Source: Fen-1245 sp963835535 (GTDB taxonomy: Bacteria; Gemmatimonadota; Gemmatimonadetes; Gemmatimonadales; JACORV01). Taken from it: a stretch of 64,000 nt of DNA. Both the position numbers and the translations under genes were made by a program. Shown piece after piece: positions 1-8,697 of the stretch (its first letter is position 1; every line of letters starts with the position of its first letter). The notes beneath the pieces were generated by a model. It had not been told where the DNA came from. It did no database searches and worked only from the letters and a program-made list of their open reading frames with translations. The DNA lies in assembly GCA_963835535.1 (NCBI GenBank), contig CAWIFL010000005.1:868001-932000 (forward strand). Reading direction: 5' to 3'.

Positions 1-986
1 ACCAGCCGCGCGTCGCCCACGATCGGCGCATCGGCGGGGAAGTTCCGGCCGATGACGTCGGCGTCGATGTCGGCGTGCACCAGCGGCCGCGGGATCGCCA
101 TGCCGTAGCTCCCGGTCGCGACTTCGCCGAAGCGGCAGCCGATCGCGAGCGTCGCGTCGCAGCCGTCGGCGACTTCGCGGGCGAAGGGCGGCGCCGCGGC
201 GCCGAAGCCCGGCCACAGCGCCAGCGGGTGCGACTCGGGGAAGACACCCTTGCCCTGAAAGGTCGTCGCGACCGGCGCCTCGAGGCGCTCGGCCAGCACG
301 ACGAGCCGTTCGCCCGCGCCCGCGGCGCCGGCGCCGAGGTAGAGGAGCGGCTTCTTCGCGCGGCCCAGGAGGATGACGGCGCGCGTCACGGCGTCGGGGT
401 CCGGAGTCCGGGATCCGGGGCCCGGAATGCCCGGCTCGGACCCGGGGCCCCGGACCCCGGGCCCCGGCTCCTGGAAGTCGTGGGTGAAGAGGTAGAGGTT
501 CGCCGGCACCTCGACGAAGACCGGGCCCGGCGCCCCCTCCCGCGCGATGCGGCACGCGCGCCGGATCGTGGCGTACAGCTCGAGGCCGTCCTGCGGCCGG
601 AACTGCGCCTTCGTCACCGCCCGCACCATCGCGATCTGGTCCACGTCGTGGAGCTGGAAGGCCTTAAGCGTGTCGCGCCGGATCCCGCAGCCCAGGACCA
701 GCATCGGGACGTTGTCCAGCCAGGCCTCGCCGATCCCGCTCATCGCGTGCGTGAGCCCCGCACCCGGCACGACGTTGGCGCAGGCCAGCGCTCCGGAGGC
801 GCGCCACACGCCGTCCGCGGCGAACGAGGCGCTCTGTTCGTCGGTGACCAGGATGGTGCGGATCTTCGACGACTCGGCCAGCGCGTCGTACAGCTCGATG
901 TTGTGCGTGCCCGGGATGCCGAAGGCGAAGCCCACGCCCTCGTCCTCGAGCGCGCGGACGACGATCGCGCCGCCGCCGAGCTTCAT
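1..986 (-). CDS. Thiamine-diphosphate enzyme, acetolactate-synthase-like (3' part cut by window edge)
   Basis: Translation of the minus strand from the ATG at 986 runs open to base 1. It begins MKLGGGAIVVRALEDEGVGF and carries a DEQSASFAADGVWRASG stretch, which matches the ThDP-binding N-terminal domain of the acetolactate synthase/POX family, including its catalytic Glu. The central domain follows (GRAKKPLLYLGAGA). The C-terminal PP domain lies outside the window, so the substrate cannot be assigned. The start overlaps the stop of the upstream GMC gene as ATGA, implying translational coupling. Bases 396-471 encode a Pro/Gly-rich linker made of GC-rich heptamer-like repeats, which is unusual for the family. 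Family assignment is firm; the exact reaction is unknown. Confidence 0.85.
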   Translation of the reverse strand, partial: MKLGGGAIVVRALEDEGVGFAFGIPGTHNIELYDALAESSKIRTILVTDEQSASFAADGVWRASGALACANVVPGAGLTHAMSGIGEAWLDNVPMLVLGCGIRRDTLKAFQLHDVDQIAMVRAVTKAQFRPQDGLELYATIRRACRIAREGAPGPVFVEVPANLYLFTHDFQEPGPGVRGPGSEPGIPGPGSRTPDPDAVTRAVILLGRAKKPLLYLGAGAAGAGERLVVLAERLEAPVATTFQGKGVFPESHPLALWPGFGAAAPPFAREVADGCDATLAIGCRFGEVATGSYGMAIPRPLVHADIDADVIGRNFPADAPIVGDARL

Positions 987-2509
987 GCGGCGGCCCCGGT
1001 CCCGGCCGCGAGCAGCTCGCGCGCCTCGGTGCGGATGCCCTCGGCCACGCGGTCGGCAAGCGCCATGATCGTGAGGTATGGGTTGATCTCGAGCGAGTCG
1101 GGGAAGAGGCTCGCGTCGGCCACCCGGAGCCACGGGAGATCGTGCACGCGGCCCCAGCCGTCGGTCACGGACGCGGCCGGATCGCGACCCATCCCGCAGC
1201 CGCCCATCAGATGGGCCGCGCTCACCGAGACCTTCCCGGGGAGGAAATGCGCCGCATCAATGAGCTCATCACTTCGAGAGGCGTCGCGCCGTTCGATCAG
1301 GGGCGCCTCCGCCGAGGGGGCGTGCACGCGGAGCGCGCCGGCCGCGAAGAAGATCTTCGCCGAGGCGCGGGTCGCACGCACCATCGCCTCGATGGTGTCC
1401 GGCATGAAGGTGTAGTGCACGACCGGCCGCCCCTCCTTGTCCACCATCACGCGGTTCCCCGGCACCGCCTTGTCGCAGGCGAGGACCAGGATCATCTGGA
1501 GCCGCGGGAAGGCGCGCATCAGCGCGCTGTGGTCGGCGCCGAAGCCGGTGAGGTTCTTCGCCGTCGTGACCGGGAAGTACATGCAGGTTTCGAGCACGAA
1601 GTGCTCGTCGGCCGCGCGGTCGAGGAAGTAGCTCTTGGGGTGGCCGACGTCGTTGGTGATGGGCCGCTCGTGCTCGGCGACGAGGATATGCGCGGGGTGG
1701 CAGGTGAAGCCGGCTCCGAGCGCGGGGAGGGCGCGGCCGAAGCCGGAGCGGAGCAGCAGGGCGGGGGACCCGACGGCGCCCGCCGCCACCACCACGACCT
1801 TCGTCCGGACGTGGTACTCGCCCGGCTCCCATTCGGACACTGCCCCTTTCTCTCCGGCCTTCTTGGCCCGCACGCGGACGGAGAGTGCGTGATCCCCGAT
1901 CCTCAAGACCTCGGCTCGAGTTACGACCTGCACTCCGTTCCGCTCCGCGGCTGGCAACTGCACCCTGTGGACGCCCATCTTCGCCGCGTTGGGGCAGCCG
2001 AGGTTGCAGAGGCTCGAGCCGCGGCACCCGCGGATGTTGAGCGGGAACTGCTCGGCCTTCCAGCCGAGCTTCGCGCACCCCTGGACGAAGAGGCGGTTGT
2101 TGTCGTTGACGAGGTCGTCGGTCAGGAGGTGGACGTTGTTCTGCGCGGCGAACTTCTGGCAGCGGCGCGCCAGGTCCCGCGGCTCGATGTCCGGGACCGC
2201 CCATCGGTTGATCACGCGCGGCGGGGCGACGAGCGACGTGCCGGTGTAGACGACCGTCGAGCCGCCGTACGCGCGGCCGAAGGCGAGGGTCATCGTGCCG
2301 TCGGCGGTGAGGAAGCCGCCGCCGTCCTCGTAGAGCGCGTCGGCCATCTCCAGCTCGCGGCCGGTGTACTCCCGGTCGGCGAGGCGCGGGCCCTGCTCGA
2401 GGACGAGGACCCGCACGCCGTCCTTGACCAGCGGCGCGAGCTCCTGCGCGACCGTGCCGCCGCCCGCGCCCGAGCCGACCACGACGACGTCGTACTCGCG
2501 CTCGATCAC
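983..2509 (-). CDS. GMC-family flavoprotein oxidoreductase (508 aa)
   Basis: An FAD-dependent glucose-methanol-choline oxidoreductase. The N-terminus has the dinucleotide-binding GSGAGGG at residues 12-18. A Cys cluster (GCRGSSLCNLGCP, about residues 160-175) is of the type seen in GMC dehydrogenases that pair with a small subunit. The C-terminal HLMGGCGMG and INPYLTIMALADRVA segments hold the active-site His region. It overlaps the small-subunit gene upstream by 4 bp and the ThDP enzyme downstream by 4 bp, so the three form one operon. It probably oxidises a sugar or alcohol and passes electrons to the respiratory chain, but the substrate is not evident. No signal peptide is visible. Confidence 0.9.
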   Translation of the reverse strand: MIEREYDVVVVGSGAGGGTVAQELAPLVKDGVRVLVLEQGPRLADREYTGRELEMADALYEDGGGFLTADGTMTLAFGRAYGGSTVVYTGTSLVAPPRVINRWAVPDIEPRDLARRCQKFAAQNNVHLLTDDLVNDNNRLFVQGCAKLGWKAEQFPLNIRGCRGSSLCNLGCPNAAKMGVHRVQLPAAERNGVQVVTRAEVLRIGDHALSVRVRAKKAGEKGAVSEWEPGEYHVRTKVVVVAAGAVGSPALLLRSGFGRALPALGAGFTCHPAHILVAEHERPITNDVGHPKSYFLDRAADEHFVLETCMYFPVTTAKNLTGFGADHSALMRAFPRLQMILVLACDKAVPGNRVMVDKEGRPVVHYTFMPDTIEAMVRATRASAKIFFAAGALRVHAPSAEAPLIERRDASRSDELIDAAHFLPGKVSVSAAHLMGGCGMGRDPAASVTDGWGRVHDLPWLRVADASLFPDSLEINPYLTIMALADRVAEGIRTEARELLAAGTGAAA

Positions 2510-2907
2510 CGGGCCTCCCAGCCGCGCCGGTCGGCCCGGTAGCCGATCGCGGCCGCCGCCTCGGCGCGGCCGTAGTAGCCCATGAAGGTGATCGTTCTGA
2601 GGCCCCAGATCCCGCGCCGCACGAGGAGCAGCGGTGCGTCCTGGAGCGCGGCGAGGAAGCGCAGGCGCCGCTCGGCGTCCAAGGCGGTGAAGGGGCGTCC
2701 CCAGCGCAGCAGCGGGAGCAGGTTCAGCAGCCGGATCAGGAGCACGACCTGCCGGCGGATCGCGGCGGGGCGCGACGCGAGGAACATCTCGACGATCGCC
2801 TCCGCCTCGACCCAGCCGCGCTCCTCGAGGTCCTTCGCCTCGGGGACGAAGGTGCAGGCGAGGGCGCGAAACACCGGTCGGACGGCCCCCAGGATGGGCG
2901 CAGGCAT
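2506..2907 (-). CDS. Small subunit-like protein of a GMC oxidoreductase (gluconate 2-dehydrogenase subunit 3-like, 133 aa)
   Basis: A short, hydrophobic, helix-rich protein (MPAPILGAVRPVFRALACTF) placed immediately before and overlapping a GMC flavoprotein. This is the usual position of subunit-3-like partners, and the segment TITFMGYYGRAEAAAAIGY near the C-terminus recalls those proteins. The TAT-type export signal of classical subunit 3 is absent. The ATG at 2907 lies six bases after a good -10 box, so the message is probably leaderless. Assignment rests mainly on context and length. Confidence 0.7.
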   Translation of the reverse strand: MPAPILGAVRPVFRALACTFVPEAKDLEERGWVEAEAIVEMFLASRPAAIRRQVVLLIRLLNLLPLLRWGRPFTALDAERRLRFLAALQDAPLLLVRRGIWGLRTITFMGYYGRAEAAAAIGYRADRRGWEAR

Positions 2908-2913
2908 GGCGGG

Positions 2914-2943
2914 GTTATACGGAAATCACGTACCGCGAGTCAA
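2914..2943 (-). promoter_or_regulatory. Sigma-70-type promoter of the GMC operon
   Basis: On the minus strand, TTGACT (2943-2938) and TATAAC (2919-2914) are separated by 18 bp. The ATG at 2907 starts six bases after the -10 box, where transcription would be expected to begin, so a leaderless transcript is predicted. This is seen in sequence; promoter activity is inferred. Confidence 0.6.
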
Positions 2944-2953
2944 GTCACTGACC

Positions 2954-2980
2954 ACTTGGCGTCTGCGCAACTGGCAACTG
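2954..2980 (+). repeat. Dispersed short repeat, copy 1 (ACTTGGCGTCTGCGCAACTG...)
   Basis: The words ACTTGGCGTCT and CGCAACTG occur here and again at 5818-5836 in the same orientation. The two copies lie at either end of the DUF5916 gene, and copy 1 overlaps that gene's 3' end (after 2981 the coding region begins). CAACTGG CAACTGT is a 7-bp tandem inside it. Confidence 0.5.
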
Positions 2981-5713
2981 TCAGAGACCAAGCCAGTAGG
3001 AAAACTTCACCAGGAAGATGTTCTCCGGCGCCGGCCCCACGAGCCCCTGGATGTCCCGGGACGGCTCGAGGGTGCCGAACGGGTCGCTCGCGCTTCGCGT
3101 CTGGGTCCAGACGAAGTAGACCGTGGAGCCCGGCAGGTACTCCCAGCGCAGCACCGCGCTGCCGCGCAGCGACCGGAAGGTGAAGTTCGGGTCGGCGAAG
3201 CTGAACGGCGCCGCCGGCCCCGCGCCGTCCGGATCCACCGTGTAGGTGCCGCTCGCATACGAGATCGTCCCGACGTCCACGCCGTACACGCTGCGGTCGG
3301 TGGACCGCGGCCGGTTGAACTCCTTGAACTGCGTGTACTGCCCGCTGGCGATCAGCGGCTGCACGAACAGCTGGAGCGTGAGCGCCGGCGTGAAGGTCCA
3401 GTCGAGCCGCGTGGTCATCGAAAGCGTCTTCTCGACGAGGTCCGCGAAGACGTAGCGGTTGCCGAAGAACAGCGTCGCCGTGGGGTCGGGGACGGTCGTG
3501 ACGTACTGGGTCGCGGTCGTGCTGTAGCCCCACGACGGGTTGAGCTCCACCGAGACGTTGGGCGCGGCGTGGACCACGGCGTCGATACCCAAGTCCCACG
3601 AGCAGTGGCCGTCCCCGCACCCGAGGTCGGGCTGCGCCATCAGGACCACCGTCTTGCGCGAATCGGTCATGAGCTGCGCGAAGGAGTACCACGACGGAGC
3701 CTGGCCGAGCACCGGGCCGCCGCGCGCCAGGTTGTCGCTCATCTGCCGCGTCCGCGCCTGCCCGTAGAGCGAGACGCTCCACCAGTTGAGGAACTGGACC
3801 TGGCCGTACGCCGCCACCTGCCGGTTCAGCAGGTCGTGGCTGTAGTTGTAGATCTGCTGCGCGCCGAAGATGAAGAACGAGCTGCGCGCGAAGCCGGTCG
3901 GCTTCGTGAACTGCCGCACCAGGTTCGCACCCATGAACACGCGGTCCGACTGGGTGTTGAACGCGACGTCGTTCGCCTCGAACCCCGGACTGATGACGCT
4001 CGTCTGTACCTCCCACATCCAGTCGCCGGCGTCCTTCGCCAGCCGCGTGTAGAACGAGTAGCCGCGCAGCGACGTAAGGCTGGAGTCGAACGCGTCGCTG
4101 AACAGGCCGTTCGAGCCGTTCCGCCGGTCGGGGCGCTGGAAGTAGCGCGCGCTCGCTTCCTGGATGCGCAGGATGTCGGCCGGCGAGCCGGAGACGGAGG
4201 TCATCGTCGCATTCGCCATCAGCTGGTAGGTGCGCTTGCCCCACCAGAGGTCGGTCTCGACGCCGCCGGCCTCGGAGTGCGCGTTGAGCTGGGTGCGCAG
4301 AGTGGAGTCCCGGATGTCCCGCTCGACCGACGTCGCCATCGCGCGGATGTAGTTGCCGCCGGGCAGGTCGTGGGAGATGCGCCCGACGAAGTAGTTCGTG
4401 AACGGCTCCACCTCGAGGGTGGAGCGCGCGCCGGTCGAATCCTGGATGTCGGCCGTCTCCCGCGCTGTCGCGGCGTCGAGCGCCGCCAGCGTCCACCCCT
4501 TCGCCATGCTGCCCGTCAGCTTGGCCGCGCCAAGGATGGCGGTGTTGTCCGGGACGTCCGCGTAGCCCCCGTCGGCCGCCGCGGCGTACGCGTTGTCCGC
4601 CCCCTGCGGCACGCGCCCGATGCGGCGCGGGTAGAACAGGCCGACGGAGCTGACGTTGCTGCAGCTGTAGCAGTTGAAGTTCCCGAAATCGAACAGCCCG
4701 CTCCCTTCCACGAAGAACGGCCGCTTCTCCGGATAGTAGGTCTCGAAGGCGCTGAGGTTCACGACCGCGGGGTCCACCTCGACCTGGCCGAAGTCGGGGT
4801 TGATGGTGCCGTTGAGCGTGAGGCTGGACGAGACCAGGTACTTGAAGTCGCCGCCGATGCGGGTGTCGTAGGCGCGGGAGCGCGCGAACGGGTCGGCGGG
4901 CGGGACGCCGGGGTCGTTGGTCGAGCGGCCGACGACGTACGGCAGCAGCTCCGCGCGGCCGGGGGCGCGCGTCAGGGCCAGCCCTTCCAGATGCCCGAAC
5001 TTGGCCGGCCCGCCCGTCTCGTTGAGGTGCCAGAACGCCCACTGCGACAGCTCGTTGAGCCGGTTCTCCTGCCGCCACACCTGGAGCCCCCACGTCTCCG
5101 TGGAGTCGGTCGTGGGATAGCGCAGCTGGGAGAGCGGGATCCGGAACTCTGCCGTCCACCCGAGCGAGTCCACCCGCGTCTTCACGACCCACACGGCGTC
5201 CCACGAAGGATCGAGGTTGGAGCCGTTGGGGCCGTACGAGTCCTCCTTCGACCCGGACGGGTTCGTCATGAAGTCCACGCGGCCGAGATGGTCGTGGAAG
5301 GTGTCGAAGATGATCTCGATGTAGTCGCTGTTGAAGGTGGCGTCGCGCCGGACCAGGCGCGTGCGGATGCCCGCAGCGCCCTCGGTGTCGTACATCCGGG
5401 CGCCGATGTAGAGGTAGTCGTCGTCGAACAGGAACCGCACCTCGGTGCGCTGGGTCGCCGGCTCGCCCTCGTGCGGCTGCGCCTGCCGGAAGTCCCTGGC
5501 CGGCGTGGCCGCCTGCCAGTCGGGCTCGTCGAGCTTGCCGTCGATGGTGATGGGGCCGGTGCGGCGCGCCGCGATCGCCAGTGGGGGCGGCGTCGGGTGC
5601 ACCGAGCTGTTCCGCACGCTGTCGCGCGGGGCGTTCTGCGCGTCGGCACGCGTGCCGCCGAGTGTGGCGAGAGCGAGGCTCAGGGCGGTCCCGGCGAGGA
5701 TGGCGCGACGCAC
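2981..5713 (-). CDS. DUF5916 outer-membrane protein with N-terminal CBM9-like domain (910 aa)
   Basis: A signal peptide (MRRAILAGTALSLALATLGG, cleavage near ADAQ) precedes a CBM9-like domain (ITIDGKLDEPDWQAA, then YLYIGARMYD and WTAEFRIPLSQLRY). The remainder is a long beta-rich DUF5916 region rich in aromatic alternation (FGNRYVFADL, FVQPLIASGQYTQFKEFNR), expected to form an outer-membrane barrel. The start is a GTG at 5713 with a GGGAGACGG upstream. Members of this family are abundant in Gemmatimonadota, Bacteroidota and Acidobacteriota; their substrates are unknown. A carbohydrate or peptide surface role is plausible but not shown here. Confidence 0.88.
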   Translation of the reverse strand: MRRAILAGTALSLALATLGGTRADAQNAPRDSVRNSSVHPTPPPLAIAARRTGPITIDGKLDEPDWQAATPARDFRQAQPHEGEPATQRTEVRFLFDDDYLYIGARMYDTEGAAGIRTRLVRRDATFNSDYIEIIFDTFHDHLGRVDFMTNPSGSKEDSYGPNGSNLDPSWDAVWVVKTRVDSLGWTAEFRIPLSQLRYPTTDSTETWGLQVWRQENRLNELSQWAFWHLNETGGPAKFGHLEGLALTRAPGRAELLPYVVGRSTNDPGVPPADPFARSRAYDTRIGGDFKYLVSSSLTLNGTINPDFGQVEVDPAVVNLSAFETYYPEKRPFFVEGSGLFDFGNFNCYSCSNVSSVGLFYPRRIGRVPQGADNAYAAAADGGYADVPDNTAILGAAKLTGSMAKGWTLAALDAATARETADIQDSTGARSTLEVEPFTNYFVGRISHDLPGGNYIRAMATSVERDIRDSTLRTQLNAHSEAGGVETDLWWGKRTYQLMANATMTSVSGSPADILRIQEASARYFQRPDRRNGSNGLFSDAFDSSLTSLRGYSFYTRLAKDAGDWMWEVQTSVISPGFEANDVAFNTQSDRVFMGANLVRQFTKPTGFARSSFFIFGAQQIYNYSHDLLNRQVAAYGQVQFLNWWSVSLYGQARTRQMSDNLARGGPVLGQAPSWYSFAQLMTDSRKTVVLMAQPDLGCGDGHCSWDLGIDAVVHAAPNVSVELNPSWGYSTTATQYVTTVPDPTATLFFGNRYVFADLVEKTLSMTTRLDWTFTPALTLQLFVQPLIASGQYTQFKEFNRPRSTDRSVYGVDVGTISYASGTYTVDPDGAGPAAPFSFADPNFTFRSLRGSAVLRWEYLPGSTVYFVWTQTRSASDPFGTLEPSRDIQGLVGPAPENIFLVKFSYWLGL

Positions 5714-5817
5714 GATCCCGTCTCCCGGATTGTTCTGGGAATGGTACGACTACCCCTGTAGGACGTGCTCAGGGCCGAAAAGGTTGCAGGCGGCCCGCCC
5801 GTTCTCGCAACTCGCAA

Positions 5818-5850
5818 CTTGGCGTCTCGCAACTGCTCAATGGTAAGTTG
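5818..5850 (+). promoter_or_regulatory. Putative promoter for the reductase gene, built on repeat copy 2
   Basis: Copy 2 of the ACTTGGCGTCT/CGCAACTG repeat occupies 5818-5836. It supplies a TTGGCG (5820-5825) that lies 18 bp before TAAGTTG (5844-5850). TANNTTG elements recur before other genes in this window. Activity is inferred. Confidence 0.35.
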
Positions 5851-5893
5851 GTCCTGCTATCCAGCCGAGGGTCTCGCACCGGATGAAGCGCTG

Positions 5894-7300
5894 ATGGCCG
5901 GGACGTCGGGCACCGGAGGACCGCGGCGCGTCGCGATCGTGGGCGCCGGGCCCGCGGGGTTCTTCCTCGCGGAGCGGCTCCTGGCCGGCGGCGTCGAGGT
6001 GGACCTGTACGAGAAGCTCCCCGCGCCGTACGGGCTCGTCCGCTTCGGCGTCGCGCCCGACCACGAGAAGATCAAGAACGTCACCCGCACCTTCGACGCC
6101 GTGGCGAGGCGTCCCGGCTTCCGCTTCTTCGGCAACGTGGAGTTCGGCGCCGACGTCACCCTCGCCGACTTCGCCCGCCACTACCACCAGGTCTGCTTCA
6201 CCACCGGCGCGCAGACCGACCGGCGGATGGGCATCCCCGGCGAGGACCTCCTCCGCAGCCACGCGGCCACCGAGTTCGTCGCCTGGTACAACGGCCACCC
6301 GCGCTTCCGGCACCTCAGCTTCGATCTCTCGGTCGAGCGGGTCGCCGTCGTCGGCGTCGGGAACGTGGCGGTGGACGTGGCGCGCATCCTCTGCCGCACG
6401 CCCGAGGAGCTGGCCGGGACGGACATCGCGGACTACGCGCTCGACGCGCTCCGGCGGAGCCGGATCAGGGAGATCTACCTCCTTGGCCGGCGCGGCCCCG
6501 TGCAGGCGGCGTTCACCACGCCCGAGGTGAAGGAGCTGGGCGAGCTGGCGGGCGCCGACGTCACCGCGCGTCCGGAAGAGGTCGCCGTGGATCCGTGGAG
6601 CCAGGCGGAGCTGATACGCGCGCAGGACCGCACCCTGGCCAAGAAGGTGGAGCTGCTGCGCGAGTTCTCCACGCGAGCGCGCACCGGAAAGCCGAAGCTC
6701 CTCACGCTGCGCTTCCTCGTCTCGCCCGTGGAGCTGCACGGGGACGCGACAGGCCGCGTAGTCGGGATGCGGCTGGTCCGGAACGCCCTGGTCAAGGAGC
6801 CGAACGGCGCGCTCAAGGCGGCGCCGATCGGGTGGTTCGAGGAGCTGCCGGTGGAGCTCGTCTTCCGCTCGGTCGGCTACCGCGGCGTCCCGCTCCCCGG
6901 CGTGCCGTTCGACGAGAAGTCCGGCACCGTTCCGAACATCAGGGGCCGGGTCGTGAGTTCTCCGTCCCTAACCCCTACGCCCCTAACCCCTAACCCCGCT
7001 CTTTACGTCGCCGGCTGGATCAAGCGCGGACCCTCCGGCGTCATCGGCACGAACAAGCCCGATGCCGCGGAGACTTCCGAAGCGATGCTCGAGGACCTGG
7101 GAAAGGGCGAGGTGGCCGAGCCCGCGGAGCCCTCCGCCGAAGCGGTGGAGCGGCTGCTCCGCGAGCGCGTGCCGTGCCTGATCACCTTCGACGACTGGAA
7201 GAAGCTCGATGCGCTCGAGAGCGAGCGCGGCAAGGCGGGTGGACGGCCGCGCGTGAAGATGAGCGAGGCCGAGATGCTGAAGAAACTCGGATGCGACTAG
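5894..7300 (+). CDS. FAD-dependent ferredoxin/adrenodoxin-type NADP+ reductase (468 aa)
   Basis: This matches the FprA/adrenodoxin reductase family: GAGPAG for FAD at residues 17-22, the diagnostic YEKLPAPYGLVRFGVAPDH, then the NADP site GVGNVAVDVARIL at about 153-165, and GWIKRGPSGVIGTNK near the C-terminus. It would transfer electrons between NADPH and a ferredoxin. I chose the ATG at 5894 because the upstream in-frame sequence reads through repeats and is unlike the family. An 11-residue insert rich in Thr/Pro (PSLTPTPLTPNP) encoded by CCCTAAC repeats at 6965-6998 interrupts the conserved segment before ALYVAGW. Confidence 0.9.
   Translation: MAGTSGTGGPRRVAIVGAGPAGFFLAERLLAGGVEVDLYEKLPAPYGLVRFGVAPDHEKIKNVTRTFDAVARRPGFRFFGNVEFGADVTLADFARHYHQVCFTTGAQTDRRMGIPGEDLLRSHAATEFVAWYNGHPRFRHLSFDLSVERVAVVGVGNVAVDVARILCRTPEELAGTDIADYALDALRRSRIREIYLLGRRGPVQAAFTTPEVKELGELAGADVTARPEEVAVDPWSQAELIRAQDRTLAKKVELLREFSTRARTGKPKLLTLRFLVSPVELHGDATGRVVGMRLVRNALVKEPNGALKAAPIGWFEELPVELVFRSVGYRGVPLPGVPFDEKSGTVPNIRGRVVSSPSLTPTPLTPNPALYVAGWIKRGPSGVIGTNKPDAAETSEAMLEDLGKGEVAEPAEPSAEAVERLLRERVPCLITFDDWKKLDALESERGKAGGRPRVKMSEAEMLKKLGCD
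6965..6998 (+). repeat. CCCTAAC heptamer repeat inside the reductase gene
   Basis: Consecutive units CCCTAAC, CCCTACGC, CCCTAAC, CCCTAAC are translated in frame as a Ser/Thr/Pro-rich loop. A reverse-complement version (TAGGGGA TAGGGGC TAGGGAG) lies at 59114-59134. Confidence 0.75.
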
Positions 7301-7314
7301 ACAAGGGAGGCCAT

Positions 7315-8697
7315 ATGAAGACGGAGGCACGGAGGCACGGGGGCACGGGGGCACTGAAGGCGGCGGGCACTGGGGCGCGGGGGCACGGTGGCCCGGGGAA
7401 GGTACTCGCGGCAGCACTCGCCGTGCCGCTGTGCCTCTGTGCCGCTGTGCCCGCCGTTCTGGGCGCGCAGACGCCGCGGGCGCCCGTCGCGCCGCCGGCC
7501 AGCGTGGTGCTGGTGCCGGCACGCGTCTTCGACGGCGCGACCCTCCAGCTGCAGAGCGGTTGGGAGGTGGTCGTCACCGGCGACCGGATCGTCGCGGCCG
7601 GCCCGGCGGGAAGCGTGACGCGGCCTGCGGGTGCCCGCGTCATCCAGCTGCGCGGCCTGACGCTGATGCCCGGGATGATCGAGGGGCACTCGCACCTGCT
7701 GCTGCATCCGTACAACGAGCGGAGCTGGAACGACCAGGTGCTCTACGAGCCGCTGGGGCTCCGGGTCGCGCGCGCCACGGTGGCGGCGCGCACGACGCTC
7801 ATGGCGGGCATCACGACGGAGCGCGACCTCGGCACCGAGGGCGCGGGCTACACGGACGTCGGGCTCCGCGAGGCGATCCGGCAGGGGATCATCCCCGGGC
7901 CGCGCCTCCTGGTGGCGACGCGCGCCATCGTGGCGCAGGGGAGCTACGGCCCCAAGGGCGCGCCGGAGCGCGACCTGGCCTTCGGCGCCGAGGCGGCGGG
8001 AGGGCAGGACGACCTGATCCGCGTGGTGCGGGACCAGATCGGGCGCGGCGCCGACTGGGTGAAGATCTACGGCGACTACCGCTGGGGACCGAACGGCGCG
8101 ACGGAGCCGACCTTCACGCAGGAGGAGATGAATCTGATCGTGGAGGTCGCCTCGAGCGCGGGGCGCCACGTGTCGGTGCATGCGTACTCGGCGGAGGCGG
8201 TCCGGCGGGCCGCGCTGGCGGGCGTCACCACGATCGAGCACGCGACCGAGGGCACGCCGGAGGTCTTCCGCCTGGTGGCGGAGAAGGGGATCGGCATCTG
8301 CCCGACGGTGGCGGCGACCGACGCCGTGACCCAGTACGCGGGGTGGAGGAAGGGCGTCGATCCCGAGCCGCCGGCGATCGTGCACAGCCGGGAGGTGTTC
8401 CGCGAGATGCTCGCGGCCGGCGTGCCCATCTGCTTCGGCGGCGACGTCGGCGTCTTCCCGCACGGAGAGAACACCAGGGAGCTGGAGATCATGGTGGCCT
8501 ACGGGATGCCGGTGGGGCAGGCGTTGATCGCCGCCACCTCCGGCAACGCGAGTATCCTGAAGCTCGACGACCGCGGCCGCGTCGCGCCGGGGCTCCTGGC
8601 CGACCTGATCGCGGTGGACGGCGATCCCACGCAGAACATCTCGGTCCTGCGCAACGTGAAGTTCGTGATGAAGGGCGGAGAGGTGGTCAAGGAATGA
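7315..8697 (+). CDS. Secreted metal-dependent amidohydrolase, imidazolonepropionase-like (460 aa)
   Basis: An amidohydrolase-superfamily TIM barrel with the metal-binding GHSH at residues 124-127, later His residues (HVSVHAYS, TTIEHATEG) and a conserved Asp in CFGGDVGVFPHG. An N-terminal segment (KVLAAALAVPLCLCAAVPAVLGAQ) looks like a signal peptide. The AGGGAGG at 7304-7310 fixes the start at 7315. The first 45 codons consist largely of octamer repeats (GGAGGCAC and inverted GTGCCGCT). The substrate is not predictable; prolidase-like dipeptidases and imidazolonepropionase relatives fit. It overlaps the next gene by ATGA. Confidence 0.85.
   Translation: MKTEARRHGGTGALKAAGTGARGHGGPGKVLAAALAVPLCLCAAVPAVLGAQTPRAPVAPPASVVLVPARVFDGATLQLQSGWEVVVTGDRIVAAGPAGSVTRPAGARVIQLRGLTLMPGMIEGHSHLLLHPYNERSWNDQVLYEPLGLRVARATVAARTTLMAGITTERDLGTEGAGYTDVGLREAIRQGIIPGPRLLVATRAIVAQGSYGPKGAPERDLAFGAEAAGGQDDLIRVVRDQIGRGADWVKIYGDYRWGPNGATEPTFTQEEMNLIVEVASSAGRHVSVHAYSAEAVRRAALAGVTTIEHATEGTPEVFRLVAEKGIGICPTVAATDAVTQYAGWRKGVDPEPPAIVHSREVFREMLAAGVPICFGGDVGVFPHGENTRELEIMVAYGMPVGQALIAATSGNASILKLDDRGRVAPGLLADLIAVDGDPTQNISVLRNVKFVMKGGEVVKE
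7321..7452 (+). repeat. Octamer repeats in the signal-peptide region
   Basis: Units of the GGAGGCAC type run from 7325 to about 7393. They are followed at 7422-7452 by inverted-orientation units GTGCCGCT GTGCCTCT GTGCCGCT. Both blocks are coding, and the two orientations could pair in the mRNA. Confidence 0.6.

Noticed and set aside
2582..5761. Very long open frame on the plus strand opposite the DUF5916 gene
   Set aside because: High GC removes stop codons on the antisense strand. The translation is Arg/Val/Gly-rich with no family resemblance, while the minus strand has a signal peptide and known domains.
6965..6998. Telomere-like CCCTAA repeat
   Set aside because: Only a few imperfect units inside a bacterial coding region; no linear-end context.
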